Program-made: the position numbers and the translations under genes
Part shown: piece by piece, positions 16,574 to 26,129 of the stretch
How the letters are laid out: each line of letters starts with the position of its first letter
Position numbering within the stretch: the first letter of the stretch is position 1
Source: Fluviicola sp.
Lineage (GTDB): Bacteria; Bacteroidota; Bacteroidia; Flavobacteriales_D; Crocinitomicaceae
DNA: 64,000 bases
NCBI GenBank assembly: GCA_002734065.2
Contig: NVXU02000037.1
Coordinates: 1-64,000, forward strand
Direction of reading: 5' to 3'
The notes under the pieces: generated by a model
Database searches by the model: none
Seen by the model: only the letters and a program-made list of their open reading frames with translations
What the model was told of the DNA's origin: nothing

Positions 16574-18895
16574 TTATTTTAATTTAAAGTTATAGGTAAT
16601 AGAAGGAATCAATTTGAACAATGTTGTTTGAACAGCCTGCGTTTTTGTTGGGTCATCAGGATCTTCTTCAAATGTTATCGTGTAAGCATTTTCACGTGCA
16701 TACAAGTTGTAAATTGAAATATTGAGGTTATGTTCAAATTTCTTTCGGTCTTTCATGTACCAAGTTAATCCTAAATCCATCCGATGATAGTCAGGCATTC
16801 TGTAACCGTTTCTTTCTGTGTAGTAAGGAATAAATGTTCCATTCACTTCATATTTTCCTGATGGGAAAGTAATAGCATCTCCTGTATAGTAAACCCAGGT
16901 TCCAGATAAGACCAAGGCTTTATTGATTCGGTACATCATTACAATAGAAATATCGTGTATTCTGTCTTGTCTTGCAGAGAATTCTTTTCCGTCATTAATG
17001 TCAGCAAATGTTCTCAACGAGCGAGAAAGTGTGTAGCTTAACCAGCCTGTAAATTTTCCTTTCTTTTTTTCTAAAAGGAATTCAAACCCGTAAGCACGCC
17101 CCGTTCCATAAACAAGTTCTCCCTCTACTTGGTCGTTAAGAATTAATTCAGCTCCATTTCTGTAGTCAATTTGATTGGCAAGTGCTTTGTAATAAACTTC
17201 TCCAGAAATTTGGTAAACATTCTTTTTTAGGTTCTGGTAATAACCCAGTGCTACTTGATCAGCAATTTGAGGCTTGACATTGCTCGAGCTTGGAACCCAG
17301 TTGTCCGTAGGGTTAGAGGAAGTGGAGTTAGATAGTTGGTGCAAGTATTGGTAGTTACGATTGTAACTTGCTTTTATGGAATTTTTTTCTGAAATAATGT
17401 AACTAGCAGAAAAACGAGGTTCTAATCCTTGGTAATATTTAATAGACTCCCATGCGTTATAGTTTTTAGACCCAATTTCATTTCCATCAGTATCAAACTG
17501 GTAATCTGTTCCATCTCCCATATAGTTAAAGCCAGAATACCGAAGACCATACATGACATTAAATCGAGTGCCAATCTTCATTTCGTTTTGGATGTATGCT
17601 CCTAATTCTAATGCATATCTTGATTGCAAAACAATCTCATTGAAGGATTCATTATTTCCAGTTAATGCACCTGGTTTAAAGGTGTGGTGAATTGCATTGA
17701 CGCCGAACTTCAAAGTGTTGTTATTGTTTAGGTAATAAGTGAAATCTTGCTTAACATTCCAGTCTTTAATTGAAGACCGAATACCAAAAGCATCGTCTCC
17801 GTTACCTATGCTAAATTCATAATCGAAAGTACTTCGAATTACAGTTGTGTTAGAGAAGAATTTGTCATTGATAAGATGATTCCACCTTAAAGTTCCTGTT
17901 GCGTTTCCCCAGGAGAAACCAAAATCCTCTCCCAGTTGAAACTTGTCACGACCAAAATATCCTGACAAAAATATCCTGTCTTTTTTCGATATTCTGTAAT
18001 TAGCTTTAGCATTGAGGTCATAAAAAAACAGTTGCACATCTTTTAGGTCGTCTTTTCTCGACAATTTTAAAAATAAATCGGCATAACTTCTTCTTCCAGA
18101 AATAATGAAAGAACCTTTGTCTTTTACGATAGGTGCTTCTAATGTAAGTCGAGAGGATATTAAACCTAAACCTCCAGATGCGCCAAACTTTTTATTGTTA
18201 CCATCTCGCATTTTTACATCAACAACAGAGGATGCTCTTCCTCCATATTCTGCTGGTATTCCAGATTTGTACAAAGAAACATCTTTGATAGCATCAGAGT
18301 TAAAGACAGAAAAAAAACCAAGAAGATGCGAGGCATTGTAAACGGGCGCCTCGTCTAAAAGTATAAGGTTCTGATCTGCGCCGCCGCCACGGACAAAAAA
18401 ACCTGAGTTTCCCTCACCAGCAGTCTTAACACCTGGCGTGAGTTGCAAAGTTTTCATGATGTCTTTTTCTCCAAAAAGAACAGGTATTGTTTCGATGCTT
18501 TTCGGGTCAAATTTAGTCACATTCATTCCAGAAGAAGTAATATTATCATTCTCTTTCTCTGCACTGACCTTCATTTCTTCAATTTGCAACACATCTTTTG
18601 GAAGCATTAATTCAATGTCTTTTCTGATGTCATTAACGAGGTTGATTTTTATCTCTTGCGTTTGAAATCCTGTTGAGCGGTAGATGAAAGTGTATTCTCC
18701 AGAATCTAAGGTCAAAGAATAAAAGCCATACGCATTTGTTGTAGTTCCTACATTGTCTAATTCTTTCACTTTGATTACTGCACCAAACATATCCTCGCCA
18801 TTTGTTGCGTCTTTCATGGTGCCACTAACCGTATATTTTTGAGCATGGCTACAAAAAGAAAAAAATAGAAGAGAAAATACCAAAATGAATCTCAT
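16574..18895 (-). CDS. TonB-dependent outer-membrane receptor with carboxypeptidase-like N-domain
   Basis: This is a 773-residue outer-membrane transporter. A signal peptide (MRFILVFSLLFFSFCSHAQ) is followed by a CarboxypepD_reg-like beta-sandwich (YTVSGTMKDATNGEDMFGAVI, 23-110), the plug domain (about 125-230, with PGVKTAGEGNSGFFVRGGGADQNLILLDEAPVYNASHLLG) and a 22-strand barrel to the C-terminus. It imports an unknown ligand using TonB/ExbBD energy. With the following DUF4249 lipoprotein it forms a receptor/lipoprotein pair. It has no recognisable regulator next to it. Confidence 0.93.
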   Translation of the reverse strand: MRFILVFSLLFFSFCSHAQKYTVSGTMKDATNGEDMFGAVIKVKELDNVGTTTNAYGFYSLTLDSGEYTFIYRSTGFQTQEIKINLVNDIRKDIELMLPKDVLQIEEMKVSAEKENDNITSSGMNVTKFDPKSIETIPVLFGEKDIMKTLQLTPGVKTAGEGNSGFFVRGGGADQNLILLDEAPVYNASHLLGFFSVFNSDAIKDVSLYKSGIPAEYGGRASSVVDVKMRDGNNKKFGASGGLGLISSRLTLEAPIVKDKGSFIISGRRSYADLFLKLSRKDDLKDVQLFFYDLNAKANYRISKKDRIFLSGYFGRDKFQLGEDFGFSWGNATGTLRWNHLINDKFFSNTTVIRSTFDYEFSIGNGDDAFGIRSSIKDWNVKQDFTYYLNNNNTLKFGVNAIHHTFKPGALTGNNESFNEIVLQSRYALELGAYIQNEMKIGTRFNVMYGLRYSGFNYMGDGTDYQFDTDGNEIGSKNYNAWESIKYYQGLEPRFSASYIISEKNSIKASYNRNYQYLHQLSNSTSSNPTDNWVPSSSNVKPQIADQVALGYYQNLKKNVYQISGEVYYKALANQIDYRNGAELILNDQVEGELVYGTGRAYGFEFLLEKKKGKFTGWLSYTLSRSLRTFADINDGKEFSARQDRIHDISIVMMYRINKALVLSGTWVYYTGDAITFPSGKYEVNGTFIPYYTERNGYRMPDYHRMDLGLTWYMKDRKKFEHNLNISIYNLYARENAYTITFEEDPDDPTKTQAVQTTLFKLIPSITYNFKLK

Positions 18896-19009
18896 AGAAT
18901 TGATTTTATCATGTGAAAGTAAAGGAATTTAAGACTTTAAGAAAATTTTCTTGATAAGAGGTTGAAAAGGCATTAGGAATGGATGAGAATTGAATGAAAA
19001 AACCTTTGT

Positions 19010-19930
19010 CTAACCCTCAATTACACTTTTTAACGAGTTGAGTAAGTTCTTCTCAAAATCTTCAATAATCATCTTGCTCCAAAATTTCCCATAGAATGAT
19101 AAATTAGAGTGAATTTTGAATTGTGTGTTCAACCTCAGTTTTGTCTTATTCTCTCCAATGCTTGTTAATTCGTAAGAAATACTCTTAAATTCGATAGACT
19201 GACTTTCAAGTACGTGTCTTAGTGTTGGACTATTATTCAATTCTGACTCGCTAATATTTATAGAGAAAACCAACTTTTTATACTCGATATTTTGAACTAC
19301 AGATTCATTTAGAACAATTCCATTCTCAAAATAACCTAAGCGAATATTAGATTTTGCATCGTAAGTTGACTTTATAGGTCGTGGAACATCGAAATAGTGG
19401 ATAAGTCCATTGTATTTCTCTTTTGATAAATCTGGAACTTCTAGTAAGTTGGACCAAACCTCTTGTTTGCTTGCTAAAATTTCAATTTCATTGCTTATGA
19501 ATAATTCTTGTTGATTCTTCGGGAATTGTTGCTCAATACTTCCTAAAATTATTGGTAATAAGAAGATGGGCAATACATTTTTGTTTATTCCTTTATCATC
19601 CTTTTTTAAAAAATGTCTTAGAAGTATACTCATAAAGATTGAGAGAAAAATATAAGGAATTCCAATTATTGCGAAGCAAATTAAATCTTCCCAGCGACTG
19701 ATGACGGCAATTATTAGGAATAACAAGACAGATATTAAAGGAAATAGAATTGTCTTCACTCGGCTTTGCAGAAAGGATTCTTGCTTCAAATAGAAGGGTA
19801 TGAAACCGACTAACATTGGTGTTACAATGAGGTAGGAGTAAGAATTGATGTCTAGAATAGCATTTTCAGCTAAAAACCGAACGACTATGGCATAAAGAAC
19901 TGATATAAGAATTCCTAAATATTGTTTCAT
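19010..19930 (-). CDS. Membrane protein with C-terminal SRPBCC-like domain
   Basis: The N-terminal half (residues 1-135) is four or five membrane helices. From about residue 143 a soluble domain begins with ISNEIEILASKQEVWSNLLEVPDLSKEKY, which resembles the first strand and helices of SRPBCC/START-like ligand-binding folds, and ends with an amphipathic helix (DFEKNLLNSLKSVIEG). It lies 18 bases after the dar-operon ketosynthase, on the same strand, and is probably the last gene of that operon. By inference it could bind a lipidic or polyketide intermediate at the membrane; homology-based evidence is modest. Confidence 0.55.
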   Translation of the reverse strand: MKQYLGILISVLYAIVVRFLAENAILDINSYSYLIVTPMLVGFIPFYLKQESFLQSRVKTILFPLISVLLFLIIAVISRWEDLICFAIIGIPYIFLSIFMSILLRHFLKKDDKGINKNVLPIFLLPIILGSIEQQFPKNQQELFISNEIEILASKQEVWSNLLEVPDLSKEKYNGLIHYFDVPRPIKSTYDAKSNIRLGYFENGIVLNESVVQNIEYKKLVFSINISESELNNSPTLRHVLESQSIEFKSISYELTSIGENKTKLRLNTQFKIHSNLSFYGKFWSKMIIEDFEKNLLNSLKSVIEG

Positions 19931-19948
19931 TAGGACTAAGATAGGAAT

Positions 19949-21136
19949 TTAAACTTTCTCAACTGCCTTTAGCACCAAACTTGTGCAATTCCCACCGAAA
20001 CCGAAGGAGTTGGACATTATCGTTTTAATAGTTGCCTTCTCAATTTTAGAAATAGGGGCAACTCCTATGGGGGTTTCACAATTCAAACTTGGATAAAGTT
20101 CTGATTCATTCATAGATAAGATACTGAGTATGGATTCGATGGCTCCAGAAGCAGCTAATGTATGACCTGTGTAAGATTTTGTAGAGTTAAAAGGGGGTGT
20201 TTTCTCAAAAACTGAACTGAAAGCAAACAATTCTGTTTCGTCATTGTTGACTGTGCCTGTACCATGTGCATTGATGTAATCAATTTCAGATGGATTGATT
20301 TTGGCAATTTTTAGAGCTCGTTGCATTGCTAATTTGGGTCCATTTGCTTCTGGAGATGTGGCAGAAGGATGATGTGCGTCGTTGGCATTGCCGTAACCAG
20401 TAATTTCAGCATATTTTTTCTTTCCTTTGCATACGGATTCGGCTTCTAAAACAAGATAACCGGCACCTTCTCCTAAATTCAATCCTTTTCTGTCAATATC
20501 AAAGGGGCGACATGGTTCGTCGGTGAGAATCATAAGAGAATTGAACCCGTTAACGGTAAATTTTGCCAGCGCATCACTTCCTCCAACAATCACACGGTTT
20601 AAGCGACCTGATTTTATCAATCGGGCACCAAACATTATTGCGTTTGCGGAAGATGAGCAAGCTGTGTTTATAGAAGATGTAATTCCCTTAATACCCAGCT
20701 TTTTTGCAACTCTATGGACGTGTTCTCCACTTCCAAATGAATGCACGAATTCTGAGGGCTCCCCAGTAAGATTCGTGTCTGAATAGAGTTCATCGGCATG
20801 CGTCATTCCTTCCACGGTACTCGAAGAGATAAAGCCCGTTTCAAAGGATTGAATTTCGTTGCTATTTAATTTCGCATCTGCAACTGACTCTAATACAGCA
20901 ACATAGGAAAGCAACGTTGTTCGTGTTAATCCTGATTCAGAAGTCGAATCAGTTAATTTTATTAATTCAGCATTGCTCTTTTTAACTTCTCCAAAGAGAA
21001 TTGAAGAGGTGTAGTTGGATTGCAAGAATTCTGCTTTGGCGATACCCGTTTTTGTATTCTTAAGAGAACGAAGATTTTCAGCAACATTGTTTCCAATAGC
21101 CGAAATTAACCCCATTCCCGTGACGAATACTTTCAT
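19949..21136 (-). CDS. Beta-ketoacyl-ACP synthase II-like (dar operon)
   Basis: This is a 395-residue KAS-II/FabF-type condensing enzyme with the full Cys-His-His triad: C160 (SINTACSSS), H291 (NAHGTGT) and H325 (YTGHTLAASG). It extends ACP-bound acyl chains with malonyl-ACP. The ACP gene directly upstream (gap 40 bases) is its likely partner. Both are paralogous to the ACP/KS pair at 35350-36854 in the aryl polyene operon. Here it probably builds the alkyl chain or beta-keto acid used by DarB. Known flexirubin clusters carry comparable KS genes. Confidence 0.9.
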   Translation of the reverse strand: MKVFVTGMGLISAIGNNVAENLRSLKNTKTGIAKAEFLQSNYTSSILFGEVKKSNAELIKLTDSTSESGLTRTTLLSYVAVLESVADAKLNSNEIQSFETGFISSSTVEGMTHADELYSDTNLTGEPSEFVHSFGSGEHVHRVAKKLGIKGITSSINTACSSSANAIMFGARLIKSGRLNRVIVGGSDALAKFTVNGFNSLMILTDEPCRPFDIDRKGLNLGEGAGYLVLEAESVCKGKKKYAEITGYGNANDAHHPSATSPEANGPKLAMQRALKIAKINPSEIDYINAHGTGTVNNDETELFAFSSVFEKTPPFNSTKSYTGHTLAASGAIESILSILSMNESELYPSLNCETPIGVAPISKIEKATIKTIMSNSFGFGGNCTSLVLKAVEKV

Positions 21137-21176
21137 AACAGCAAGAGTTTTGAATAAACAGCAAAAGTTGTGAGCC

Positions 21177-21461
21177 TCAAGACTCTTGCTCTTTACTCAT
21201 TCTATTCTCACTTATAAAATCAACAATCGTGTTAATATCAATTAAAATTTTTCGTCCCTCAGTCGGGTTGTTAATCTTAATTTGATATTCTCTTTCGAGT
21301 AAAACAATGAGTTCTACAGAATCGATAGAGTCGAGTCCTAACTCAGGGCCGAACAATTCTTCATCGTCTTTGATGTCTTCAGGTTTTAACTCTAAAAGAT
21401 TCAAATACTCTATGATGTGTTTTTTTAATTCTAGACTTAATTCTTCTCTGGTTTGGCTCAT
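21177..21461 (-). CDS. Acyl carrier protein (dar operon)
   Basis: The 94-residue protein starts at ATG 21461 (MSQTREELSLELKKHIIEYLNL); longer frames would overlap the upstream permease gene. The phosphopantetheine attachment serine lies in ELGLDSIDSVELIVLLE. It is a clear paralogue of the ACP at 36603-36854: both share an LxPxDIKDD...LFG...LGLDSID...IVLLE..Y.IKI..P.EG pattern. It carries the growing chain for the ketosynthase that follows. It begins two bases after the ABC permease stop. Confidence 0.93.
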   Translation of the reverse strand: MSQTREELSLELKKHIIEYLNLLELKPEDIKDDEELFGPELGLDSIDSVELIVLLEREYQIKINNPTEGRKILIDINTIVDFISENRMSKEQES

Positions 21462-21463
21462 TA

Positions 21464-22744
21464 TTAGATGAAATTTTGAATTTTTAGCTTCAGATAAATC
21501 AACATCTGACATGCGAAGATAAATAATATTAGGAAAATGACGCTCGGAAGGAGTAAATTCCATTCTCCATCTCTTAAAAAGAGGGTGTAATAACCTTCCA
21601 AACACCAATGTAGCGGTGAAATTTTTCCAATTGTTTGCAAATATGCTGGCATTACAAAAGACGGAACCCAAATTCCACCAATTGCTGCGAAAATAATGAT
21701 AGTTATAGCTCCAAATCCACTGGCTTGTTCAACTGTTTTTGAATACGTTCCGACCAACATAGCAAAACTAATGGCAGAAAAAGCGGATAGAATAGAAATC
21801 ACAAGGAGTCCTAGAAGGTTTGATGGCATTGACAAAGAGGGGAGAGCAAGTAAAGGAAATAGAAATTTTCCGAGAATGAAGATGATTGCCAATTGACTCA
21901 AAGCAACGATGAGATAAATAAAAACTTTACTGAGTAATACCAAAGAAAATGAGGAAGGAATGGTTTGCAGTCGCACAAAACTGCCACTCAATCTTTCTTT
22001 AACAATATTACCGCCGAGAGAAATAACCATAAAAAACATGGCGAAAATAGACCATGCAGGTACATTATGTTGTGTAGAATTCGGAATGGTTTCATTACTC
22101 GAATTACTTGCTGCTATTTGCTTAATTTCTATGCGGTTACTTGATAATTCATGTTCTAGATTGGAAGGGACTTCATCGTAGCCCATTTCTTCGTAAAGGC
22201 TTTCAATCATTAAACGATTTTCGAGAGAACCAAGTAGAGAATAGATAGAATTAGCGATAGAATGTCTAAAATTCTCTTGCAAAATTGGGTCGTAATACAT
22301 GTTTAGCGGAGAAGAATGTCGTTCCGTTTTACTTGCAGTATCAGCGTCTATTACTCCTAATTCTTCGAGCATTCCCCGACTGATGCCTCTTGCTTTTTCC
22401 TTCAGTTCGGAAGTGAATCCTCTTGGAATTTCAAAGGCAAGTAATTGATTGTCAGCTACTAAAGTAGCTTTAATTTTTTCTTTGCCTAAATTTTTGTTCT
22501 CCGTAATTCTAAAGGAACCTGTCTTTTGGAGAATAGAAATCAAACTGTCACCGAGCTCTCCATTGTCCTTATTGACAACCAAAATTTCGATATTATTCTC
22601 GTTGACTAGCTTAAAAGTGCTGTCTTGAACGATGGTAATGACGAAGACCAAAAAAATAGGCATCAAATACATCAAAAGCAAACCAACTTTGTCGCTTACA
22701 AGGAGTAAAAACTCTTTCTTTATGCTGGCTGTAAGTTTACCCAT
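21464..22744 (-). CDS. ABC-2 type transporter permease
   Basis: This permease of about 426 residues has one N-terminal helix (LLLMYLMPIFLVFVITIV), a large periplasmic loop (about 45-225) and five C-terminal helices including SGSFVRLQTIPSSF and IGGIWVPSFVMPAYLQ, the DrrB/YhhJ-type ABC-2 layout. ATG at 22744 overlaps the ATPase stop (TGATG), so the two are translationally coupled. Such transporters export lipids, drugs or pigments. Within the dar operon it probably moves the resorcinol or the finished flexirubin from the inner membrane; this is inferred from context. Confidence 0.9.
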   Translation of the reverse strand: MGKLTASIKKEFLLLVSDKVGLLLMYLMPIFLVFVITIVQDSTFKLVNENNIEILVVNKDNGELGDSLISILQKTGSFRITENKNLGKEKIKATLVADNQLLAFEIPRGFTSELKEKARGISRGMLEELGVIDADTASKTERHSSPLNMYYDPILQENFRHSIANSIYSLLGSLENRLMIESLYEEMGYDEVPSNLEHELSSNRIEIKQIAASNSSNETIPNSTQHNVPAWSIFAMFFMVISLGGNIVKERLSGSFVRLQTIPSSFSLVLLSKVFIYLIVALSQLAIIFILGKFLFPLLALPSLSMPSNLLGLLVISILSAFSAISFAMLVGTYSKTVEQASGFGAITIIIFAAIGGIWVPSFVMPAYLQTIGKISPLHWCLEGYYTLFLRDGEWNLLLPSVIFLILFIFACQMLIYLKLKIQNFI

Positions 22745-23487
22745 CAATCTCGGTATTCTATGCCAGTTAACTTTAAGAATAGACGTTCTAAACTTGTTTC
22801 ATGATTTTTTGAAAGCAGATTCTCCAAAGAATCACAATCAATTAAATTTCCTTGATCTATCAATGCTATTCTGTTGCAAAATTCTTGCGCTTCATTCAAA
22901 TGGTGGGATGTATAGACAATCGTTGTGCCATTTTTATTGAGTTCTTCCAAGTAGGCAATAATCGCATTCTTACTTTGCACATCAACGCCAACAGTTGGTT
23001 CATCTAAAAAGAGCAAGTCAGGATCGTTGATTATACCGATTGCTAGGTTCACTCGGCGCTTCATTCCACCAGAGAATTTGGTGATTTTCTTGTGAATTAC
23101 ATGTTTTAAACCAAGAACGGATAGAAGTTTTTCAATTTTAGTTTGTAATTCATCCTTAGGAATAGCGTACAATGAACCGAAGTACATCAAATTTTGATAA
23201 GGTGTCAATTCCTCGTAGAAAGAGAAATCTTGAGGTACATAACCAATAGAATAAAGCATTGATTTTAAGTTGATCGATTCTCCATTTTTATGATAGAGAA
23301 TTTCACCTTCTGAAGAATTGATAATTCCACAGATAATGGAGATTAAGGTCGTTTTTCCAGCGCCATTAGGTCCGAAAATTCCTATTTTGTCTCCTTTATG
23401 AATAGAAAAAGAGATATTATTCAGACTTTTTTCTGTGGCCCCTTTATAGGTCTTTGAAATGTTATTTATTTCAATAACCGACTTCAT
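22744..23487 (-). CDS. ABC transporter ATP-binding protein
   Basis: The 247-residue ATPase carries Walker A GPNGAGKTT (residues 39-47), the Q-loop (YVPQDFSFYEEL), the signature KFSGGMKRR, Walker B LLFLDEPTVGVD and the switch His in VYTSHHLNEAQE. It powers the ABC-2 permease encoded next. The gene starts one base inside the stop codon of the BtrH-like gene (TAATG), which supports a single polycistronic dar transcript. Confidence 0.93.
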   Translation of the reverse strand: MKSVIEINNISKTYKGATEKSLNNISFSIHKGDKIGIFGPNGAGKTTLISIICGIINSSEGEILYHKNGESINLKSMLYSIGYVPQDFSFYEELTPYQNLMYFGSLYAIPKDELQTKIEKLLSVLGLKHVIHKKITKFSGGMKRRVNLAIGIINDPDLLFLDEPTVGVDVQSKNAIIAYLEELNKNGTTIVYTSHHLNEAQEFCNRIALIDQGNLIDCDSLENLLSKNHETSLERLFLKLTGIEYRD

Positions 23488-24506
23488 TAATACTTCAGTT
23501 TTAGTGCTTTCAAATCTTGAAAAGCTTCTTTTTCCAGAGCAGAAATTTCTTTTAGAATGTTGGCAGAATCTTCAAAATCTTTTTGCGAAGTTATTCTTCC
23601 TTTGTAAATTCCTGCCATCTGCAAAGCGCTGTCTCTCCATAGGTCACCCGATTTGGTGAGTTGCTCTGATATTTTTATCAGTCGATCATCTTGCAGTTTA
23701 TCTGCTGCTTGTTCTAAAAATGCAGCGTACAGAAAGCGAAATCCGCCACCTCCAGTACCAATTTCTTCTTGCATGCGTACAATTTGCCCTAAGAATAAAC
23801 CTGCTTTTTTTTCTCCGTGTTTTGAACGCCATTTGGTAATTTGTCCAGCGGTAAATTTAATTCCTCTTGCTCCAGCACGAACAGACGGAATTTGAATCAT
23901 CATTCGAACATTACTTTTAATTCCTTTGACAATTGCTTTTCGCAATAATTCATCGGAAATTTCTCCAACTTTCTCAGGATAATAAATATGCCCTTTCGGT
24001 GCAAATGGACCTTTTGCAAAGCGTACTTTCTCTAATTCAGCTTCCGTTAAAGTTGTTGTAACCTCCATTATCGGATCACTGATGAGGTATTTACCATCTT
24101 CTTTGCCGTAAATAATAAGGTTGTGCGCATTGAAATGAAAACGGTAAGATTTTGGAAAATACATCAAGTGAAAAACACCTACTTGGCAGCCAACGGGTTG
24201 ACCTGCATTAATTTTATCGTCCAAAAATGATTGTGCATTCTCCGTTGATTTAAAGCGCTTATGCACCACATCAATGTCCAATGACTTGCAGGTTCGCTTA
24301 AAAATTTGCCCGGGCATTGATCGAAAAGAAATGGCTGGACCTTTGTTTATTTTTAAAAACGGAACATGAATGTAAAAAAGACCCGCTCCAATACCAAAAG
24401 CGAGAGGTTCGGTAAAGAAATCCAAGCCTTTCATCTTTAGAAGGTTGACTGTTACGCCATTCTCACAGTGAGCTGTTTGTATATGATTGAATTCTTCTGC
24501 TGTCAT
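23487..24506 (-). CDS. BtrH-like acyltransferase/peptidase-fold protein
   Basis: The 339-residue protein begins with a BtrH N-terminal-type domain, named after the butirosin acyltransferase BtrH, a cysteine-protease-like fold that transfers an acyl group from an ACP to an acceptor. Candidate catalytic residues are C14 (AHCENG), H128 (RFHFNAHNLIIYG) and D144 (LISDP). The C-terminal part (from about 190) is helical. A gene of this type is commonly found between the ABC transporter and darB in flexirubin clusters. By inference it may transfer an ACP-bound aryl polyene or alkyl acyl chain, for example to form the ester of flexirubin. Confidence 0.75.
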   Translation of the reverse strand: MTAEEFNHIQTAHCENGVTVNLLKMKGLDFFTEPLAFGIGAGLFYIHVPFLKINKGPAISFRSMPGQIFKRTCKSLDIDVVHKRFKSTENAQSFLDDKINAGQPVGCQVGVFHLMYFPKSYRFHFNAHNLIIYGKEDGKYLISDPIMEVTTTLTEAELEKVRFAKGPFAPKGHIYYPEKVGEISDELLRKAIVKGIKSNVRMMIQIPSVRAGARGIKFTAGQITKWRSKHGEKKAGLFLGQIVRMQEEIGTGGGGFRFLYAAFLEQAADKLQDDRLIKISEQLTKSGDLWRDSALQMAGIYKGRITSQKDFEDSANILKEISALEKEAFQDLKALKLKY

Positions 24507-24898
24507 TTGAATTCCGTTAATTGATTGACCGTAATATCGAAAGCTTTGGCATATTTTTCCAGTTTTGAAGGACTTAATTTGGCAAATACTTTGGGTTTTA
24601 AATGTCGTTTAATTTGCCAAGACCAGAAACCGGTATAACCAGCAAGAACAGGCATGTCCATTACTTGCAATTCCATGTAGTACTTGATAGGACTGACTTT
24701 CCCGTTGAGCACTGATTCTTTTGTTTGCGCAACAACTCTTTCGATTTCTTCCCAAGCATTGTCGAGTGCAGCCTGTTTTGCTTCCCAACCAGTGCTTAAA
24801 CCTTTCTCGTATTTACCGTCTTTATTTTTAACGTAACAAACCTCTCGCGTAAAGTTTTCAAGATCTCCTTTATCTTGCGGAAGTTCGTCTTTTTTCAT
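24503..24898 (-). CDS. Conserved protein of flexirubin clusters, unknown
   Basis: This 131-residue protein without signal peptide or membrane helix contains GLSTGWEAKQAALDNAWEEIERV and SPIKYYMELQVMDMPVLAGYTGFWSWQIKRHLKP and ends with a short helical region. It overlaps the BtrH-like start (ATGA) and follows darB by one base, so it is tightly coupled to both. It may be an accessory subunit of the DarA/DarB or BtrH reaction. I recall similar genes at this place in flavobacterial flexirubin clusters but know of no assigned function. Confidence 0.6.
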   Translation of the reverse strand: MKKDELPQDKGDLENFTREVCYVKNKDGKYEKGLSTGWEAKQAALDNAWEEIERVVAQTKESVLNGKVSPIKYYMELQVMDMPVLAGYTGFWSWQIKRHLKPKVFAKLSPSKLEKYAKAFDITVNQLTEFK

Positions 24899-24899
24899 C

Positions 24900-26039
24900 T
24901 TAGCAAACGGTTAGCATGCTAAATACGTATGAAAATCGTCCACTTTCTGGTACGGCAAGAATAATTTTGTCTCCAAGCTTTAATTTGCCACTGTTGAATA
25001 ATTCATCCACCATCAAATAGATTGAACCGGCACCGACATTTCCTTTATCTTTTAGATTGGTGAACCATTTTTCTTTGGGAATATGATACCCTTCTTGGTC
25101 CAGTGTTTCAGCAATACGAGATTCAAAGTAATAACTCGACATGTGCGGCAGAAAATGAGTGATATCTTCGGATACAATGTTTTTTTGTGTCATTATTTGA
25201 GAAAACTTTCGGAACCCCATACCAACGATGTTGGAACCTAATAATTTTACATCTTGCTTGATGCTAAAAATAGATTTGTCGCTTATTTCTTCAGAATTGA
25301 AGTTCATGAAACTTTTAATAGTCCCGTCTTCGTTCTTATCGCACCCCATGTACATACATGTTTCCAATTCATTTGCGAAAGAAACCGCTTCTATCCAATC
25401 AATTCGCATTGAGAGTCCGTTTGGGTTCTTTTCGGGTTGCAGCATGAAAGCACCAGCACCGTCAGATAACATCCAACGTAAAAAATCTTTATCGAAAGAA
25501 AGATTTGCATTCTCTTCTAACTCTCTGATTTTTGAGACTTCTATTTCGAAGTGGTCTGCATGCAGAATCCTTGATAACCGCTCAGAACCAGTGCAAACAG
25601 CCTTCTTTTTTTCACCTGTTTTCAAGGAGAGATAAGCATATTTTAAAGCGTGCATCCCAGAACAGCAAATCCCAGCTGAAGAGGTCACTTCGATGTTATT
25701 TGTTTCTGGCAACAATCCGTGAACCATTACTGCATGCGAAGGCATCATTTGATCTGGAACAGAAGTGCCACAAGTCAGTAGGTCAATTTCTTTCAATTCT
25801 TCCGCAGAATTCATTAGATTTCTAACGGCCAACGAAGTCAGCTCAGCATTACTGTGTGTTGCCTTGCCATTTTTATCGAGTGCATAATAGCGATTCTCAA
25901 TGCCGTTGTTGCGAAGAACAATTCTACGTGATTTTGATGCACGTTCACCAATTTGACCTAAATAGCTCTCCATTTCATCATTTGAAATAGCGTCATTGGG
26001 TAAAAAATTGGATGTTCTTGTAATGTAAACTTCTGACAT
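24900..26039 (-). CDS. darB: DarB, KAS III-like dialkylresorcinol ketosynthase
   Basis: The 379-residue thiolase-fold enzyme has a KAS III-type triad: C126 (within SSAGICCSGMHALKYA; C125 is adjacent), H299 (HFLPHMSSYYF) and N334 (DKGNVGAGSIYL). In dialkylresorcinol biosynthesis DarB couples a beta-ketoacyl thioester with an enoyl-ACP to give a cyclic dione that DarA aromatises. Position directly after darA and before the BtrH-like gene matches known flexirubin clusters. A promoter (26062-26094) lies in the 90-base gap upstream, so it can be transcribed separately from darA. Confidence 0.9.
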   Translation of the reverse strand: MSEVYITRTSNFLPNDAISNDEMESYLGQIGERASKSRRIVLRNNGIENRYYALDKNGKATHSNAELTSLAVRNLMNSAEELKEIDLLTCGTSVPDQMMPSHAVMVHGLLPETNNIEVTSSAGICCSGMHALKYAYLSLKTGEKKKAVCTGSERLSRILHADHFEIEVSKIRELEENANLSFDKDFLRWMLSDGAGAFMLQPEKNPNGLSMRIDWIEAVSFANELETCMYMGCDKNEDGTIKSFMNFNSEEISDKSIFSIKQDVKLLGSNIVGMGFRKFSQIMTQKNIVSEDITHFLPHMSSYYFESRIAETLDQEGYHIPKEKWFTNLKDKGNVGAGSIYLMVDELFNSGKLKLGDKIILAVPESGRFSYVFSMLTVC

Positions 26040-26061
26040 TTTCGATTAAAAATTAGTGGCG

Positions 26062-26094
26062 TAAAAGTACTTATTTCTATGCTGATTAACCAAA
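26062..26094 (-). promoter_or_regulatory. Promoter of the darB operon
   Basis: On the minus strand TTTG (26091-26094) is followed after 21 bases by TACTTTTA (26062-26069), close to the TTTG-N19-21-TAnnTTTG consensus. The darB ATG is 22 bases downstream. Confidence 0.5.
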
Positions 26095-26129
26095 GAAAGG
26101 GTAAGTATTTTAAGAGTTTTACATCGGGT

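Noticed and set aside
16572-16574. Frameshift or fusion between the TonB receptor and DUF4249 gene
   Set aside because: The two genes are separated by one base and each has intact start, signal peptide and stop.
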